Shown here: positions 15,152 to 15,650 of the stretch, piece after piece
Layout of the letters: each line of letters begins with the position of its first letter
Numbering within the stretch: position 1 is the stretch's first letter
DNA from: Lachnospiraceae bacterium
GTDB lineage: Bacteria > Bacillota > Clostridia > Lachnospirales > Lachnospiraceae
Direction: 5' to 3'
Length of the DNA stretch: 15,650 nucleotides
Assembly: GCA_019420465.1 (NCBI GenBank)
Contig: JAHZHB010000052.1
Location: forward strand, 1 to 15,650
Notes under the pieces: generated by a model
What the model was told of the DNA's origin: nothing
What the model saw: the letters and a program-made list of their open reading frames with translations, nothing else
The model's database searches: none
Made by a program: the position numbers and the translations under genes

Positions 15152-15650
15152 TTATTTTAAGAAACCATTGATAATCTGCTCTTCGGCCTCTGCCTCTGTC
15201 AGTCCTAATGTCATCAGCTTAATAATCTGCTCACCCGCAATCTTGCCGATCGCCGCCTCATGGATCAGTGCCGCATCCAGATCATTGGCCTCCAGCTGCG
15301 GAACAGCCAGAATCTTTGCCTTATCCATGATGATCGCATCACACTCCGTATGACCACTACACGGTGCATTACCGATGATACGGGAATCAAACTTCTGCCA
15401 CGACTGGTCTCTGGCCACAGAACGGGATACCACATCAGCACTCGCTCCTTCACCGTTTAATTCGACCTTGTACATACTCTCTGCCTTCTGGCTGCCATGT
15501 GTCATCAGACGTTCCCGGACTACAAGCTTTGCACCCTTAGCCAGCTCTGCTTTCGTATCACGCACCGTAGAATCCACACCGCGGATCTGGACCATCTCCA
15601 TCTCCATCGTGGAATCTTCCTGCATATACACCTCGGTTCCCGGATTCAGG
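15152..15650 (-). CDS. SufB/SufD-family Fe-S cluster assembly protein (partial, 5' end outside window)
   Basis: The C-terminal 165 residues of a SufBD scaffold protein, which with the SufC ATPase builds Fe-S clusters in the cytoplasm. The frame runs unbroken to the right edge (NPGTEVYMQEDSTMEMEMVQIRGVDSTVRDT), so the GTG at 15631 and later ATGs are internal codons, not starts. The beta-helix core is followed by NAPCSGHTECDAI, a conserved SufBD stretch with a Cys that may take part in assembly, then EANDLDAALIHEAAIGKI with the conserved His-Glu, and a helical tail ending in GFLK. Clostridia often encode a short SufBD of this type beside sufC; the rest of the operon should lie to the right. The bidirectional hairpin terminator follows 13 nt after the stop. 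Confidence 0.9.
   Translation of the reverse strand, partial: LNPGTEVYMQEDSTMEMEMVQIRGVDSTVRDTKAELAKGAKLVVRERLMTHGSQKAESMYKVELNGEGASADVVSRSVARDQSWQKFDSRIIGNAPCSGHTECDAIIMDKAKILAVPQLEANDLDAALIHEAAIGKIAGEQIIKLMTLGLTEAEAEEQIINGFLK

Overview
The window looks like chromosomal DNA of a gut-type Lachnospiraceae (Clostridia) bacterium. This is inferred from moderate GC, purine-rich AGGAG-type ribosome sites, and the gene repertoire: a GPH sugar symporter with a cytoplasmic GH78, an aldo/keto reductase with a two-cluster ferredoxin tail, a clostridial SufBD protein, secreted CxxC/Ig-like proteins and a BirA-controlled bioY. No rRNA, tRNA, CRISPR array or intact transposase was seen.

Left part (1-3810): bioB lies on the minus strand with its own weak promoter and a small inverted repeat in its leader. 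Upstream of it, also on the minus strand, is an AT-rich gene for a secreted protein with three CxxC pairs and two bacterial Ig-like domains; its terminator separates the two. Divergent from that gene is an orphan J-domain protein with an unrecognised C-terminal region. A long palindrome lies between this gene and the convergent rhamnosidase gene.

Sugar locus (3825-9105): a GH78 alpha-L-rhamnosidase and a GPH cation symporter read leftward. An AraC-family activator is divergent from them. The trio forms a compact unit: import a rhamnose-containing oligosaccharide or glycoside, cleave it inside the cell, and sense it through AraC.

Gene graveyard (9106-9741): two degraded minus-strand fragments abut. 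One is a frameshifted, internally deleted paralog of the secreted CxxC/Ig-like gene at 1198-2496. The other is a frameshifted slice of a paralog of the aldo/keto reductase that lies next door.

Right part (9742-15650): an Fe-S aldo/keto reductase with a Per/Fur-like palindrome upstream, a GNAT acetyltransferase, and an overlapping MoxR-type AAA+ / VWA-domain gene pair whose Walker A motif ends GKN rather than GKT/GKS. Divergent from that pair is bioY, whose consensus promoter is overlapped by a perfect 13-bp-arm BirA operator. Between bioY and a truncated SufB/SufD gene at the right edge sits a 32-bp near-perfect hairpin that probably terminates both.

Biotin links the two ends: bioY (uptake) has a textbook BirA site, while bioB (last step of synthesis) has none that I can see. 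No other biotin gene is in the window. The two most unusual items are the paralog scar at 9121-9660 and the atypical Walker A of the MoxR-VWA pair.
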